Assembly (NCBI GenBank): GCA_030612605.1
Contig: JAUWNO010000137.1
Location: 1 to 6,287, forward strand
Direction: 5' to 3'
Length of the DNA stretch: 6,287 nucleotides
Origin: Armatimonadota bacterium
Lineage (GTDB): Bacteria; Cloacimonadota; Cloacimonadia; Cloacimonadales; TCS61
Shown here: one piece after another, positions 4,878-6,287 of the stretch
How the letters are laid out: every line of letters starts with the position of its first letter
Numbering within the stretch: position 1 is the stretch's first letter
Made by a program: the position numbers and the translations under genes
Notes under the pieces: model-generated
What the model saw: the letters and a program-made list of their open reading frames with translations, nothing else
What the model was told of the DNA's origin: nothing
The model's database searches: none

Positions 4878-6287
4878 TCAAACAAAATTGATGTTTTTTT
4901 TCAAGATAAACCTCTTTCTTTTGCTCAACAAAACCATATCCCTCAAATAATGAATATCTTCTGCATTCAGCCATTTTTCTTCAAAATCTTTTTGTTGAAC
5001 AAGAGTGGCAATTGCAGCAAGTGTTTTCAGGTGGAATGCTCTATCTTCTTTTGTTCCGATAAAAGCAAAAACTGCTTTTACTGAATTTTCTTTGGAAGTG
5101 AATTTGATACCTTGTTTGCACCTGATAAGCATCAAGAAAAAATGACCACTGCCCTCAATAATTATATGAGGAATAGCAATAAAAGGTGAAATTGCAGTAT
5201 TACAATCTTGCTGACGATGTTTTAATTTTGCCAGAATTTCTGCTTTAGTCATCTCGATTTCAGCAGAAATATTTTCAGAAATAATTTCAAAAAGCTGCTC
5301 TAATTCCAGAGGACCCTCTAAATCTAAAATTCTCGCAGTTTTTACAAGTTTATCGAATTTATCAGGTTGAATATTATCTCTATCACATAAAATATCTCTG
5401 AATTCTGTTTCCAGAATATGGTCTGTTAACCTGTTGTCTGTTATTCTTTTGAGTAAATGCAAAAGTGCATATTCGCCCTCATATTTTTTCCTTCCGTAAA
5501 ACAGATAGAAACTAACACTTATCAAAAGAAAAGCTATACTGATCTCGATTGCTTCAAGTCCCAGATCGATAATAAAAAAGGAGAAAACAATAATTCCAAA
5601 GATTTGCAGCCAGGGATACAAAGGAGCTTTAAAACTGGGTCTGTAATTTTTCAGTTTGCTTTCTCTTAATATGATGACCGAAAGATTAGTTAAAACATAC
5701 GCAGTTAAAATCACGGTGGACGCTACTTTTATCAATGTTTCCAAAGGTAGAAGCAATGCCAGAATAATAAATAAACCGGTGATGAAAATAGAGAGAACAG
5801 GTGTTTTAAATTTCTTATTTACTTTACTGATAGCATTGGGCAGCAGATTATCTCTGCTAAGAGCTAAAGGATAACGGGATGCTGACATAATTCCTGCATT
5901 TGCAGTAGTGATAAAAGCTAATAAAGCAGCAATCGAAATGATAATAAACCCGGGTGTTCCGATAATATTTTTGGCAGCATCAGCTATCGGCGTGAGCGAA
6001 CCTGAGAACGATTCTGTCGGCAAAATTCCCACAGTCACAATAAGAATCAGAGTATATATTATCGTTACCGCAGTTACGGAAACAATCATACCAAGAGGAA
6101 TATTTTTTTTGGGATTTTTCACTTCTTCGGAAACACTTGCAACTTTTAAAAGTCCGCCAAAAGAGATGAAAATAAAACCTGCAGTAGCAAAAATCGGATT
6201 GATTCCTTGGGTAGCAAAAGGGTGAAAATGAGATGTATTTATTTTTGGAAATCCAAAGATGATATATAGCACCATTAAGATTAATAA
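4878..6287 (-). CDS. APC-family amino-acid permease fused to a PTS EIIA (type 2) domain, N-terminus missing
   Basis: The frame is open from the window edge; residues are numbered from the first internal Met (6275-6273), giving 465 visible residues plus four leucine/isoleucine-rich codons upstream. The visible membrane part matches the second half of an APC transporter: TM6 with FISFGG (36-41), the hallmark SEEVKNPKKNIPLG (49-62), then segments near 62-84, 108-126, 160-178, 181-203, 219-238 and 242-260. A cytoplasmic linker (261-335) leads to a PTS EIIA type 2 domain (about 336-455), with the expected phospho-accepting His370 in IAIPH. EIIA domains normally relay phosphate from HPr to sugar permeases, or regulate in the PTS-Ntr branch. 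Here the domain probably senses energy or nitrogen state and adjusts uptake; this is inference. The substrate is unknown. The stop is TGA at 4880-4878. Confidence 0.85.
   Translation of the reverse strand, partial: LLILMVLYIIFGFPKINTSHFHPFATQGINPIFATAGFIFISFGGLLKVASVSEEVKNPKKNIPLGMIVSVTAVTIIYTLILIVTVGILPTESFSGSLTPIADAAKNIIGTPGFIIISIAALLAFITTANAGIMSASRYPLALSRDNLLPNAISKVNKKFKTPVLSIFITGLFIILALLLPLETLIKVASTVILTAYVLTNLSVIILRESKLKNYRPSFKAPLYPWLQIFGIIVFSFFIIDLGLEAIEISIAFLLISVSFYLFYGRKKYEGEYALLHLLKRITDNRLTDHILETEFRDILCDRDNIQPDKFDKLVKTARILDLEGPLELEQLFEIISENISAEIEMTKAEILAKLKHRQQDCNTAISPFIAIPHIIIEGSGHFFLMLIRCKQGIKFTSKENSVKAVFAFIGTKEDRAFHLKTLAAIATLVQQKDFEEKWLNAEDIHYLRDMVLLSKRKRFILKKNINFV

Noticed and set aside
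5908..6225. Plus-strand open frame of 105 codons
   Set aside because: It is antisense to transmembrane segments of the permease; hydrophobic composition on the opposite strand is a usual artefact.

Overview
The window is A+T-rich bacterial DNA, probably from the Bacteroidota or a relative in the wider FCB group. That placement is an inference. It rests on a signal peptide of Bacteroidota style at the left edge, no Shine-Dalgarno sequence before the leftmost genes, and two sites fitting the Bacteroidota promoter pattern (TTG, 19 bases, TAnnTTTG). The regulator operon on the right has textbook Shine-Dalgarno sequences, so a lineage using both styles, or transferred DNA, is possible.

Layout. 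Bases 1-101 hold the start of a secreted protein (minus strand, cut by the window edge). Bases 103-236 are an imperfect palindrome resembling an integron attC site. Bases 277-3108 are a tight three-gene minus-strand operon: a DUF1611 (DgcN-like) protein, an alanine/ornithine-racemase-family enzyme and a VanX-type D,D-dipeptidase. Bases 3109-3846 are a divergent intergenic region with candidate promoters, possible operators, a REPIN-like pair of inverted repeats, and a 185-bp element with terminal inverted repeats directly before the next operon. Bases 3847-4381 (plus strand) encode a small XRE regulator overlapping a small membrane protein. Bases 4382-4877 lie between convergent genes and hold hairpin repeats, one interrupted in its loop by a 176-bp MITE-like element, then a terminator-like hairpin. 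Bases 4878-6287 are an APC-type amino-acid permease fused to a PTS EIIA domain (minus strand, N-terminus outside the window).

How the genes may work together. The three-gene operon has the parts for cytoplasmic handling of D-amino acids: hydrolysis of D-containing dipeptides, racemisation of a free amino acid, and a DUF1611 step, which in the characterised DgcN is N-acetylation of D-glutamate. This suggests salvage of peptidoglycan or diet-derived D-amino acids; the real substrates cannot be read from sequence. The permease could bring in amino acids, but nothing links it directly to the operon. The XRE/membrane-protein pair is a common small regulatory module of unknown target.

The most unusual content is the non-coding DNA: at least four different palindromic repeat families within about 6 kb, one apparently inserted into another.
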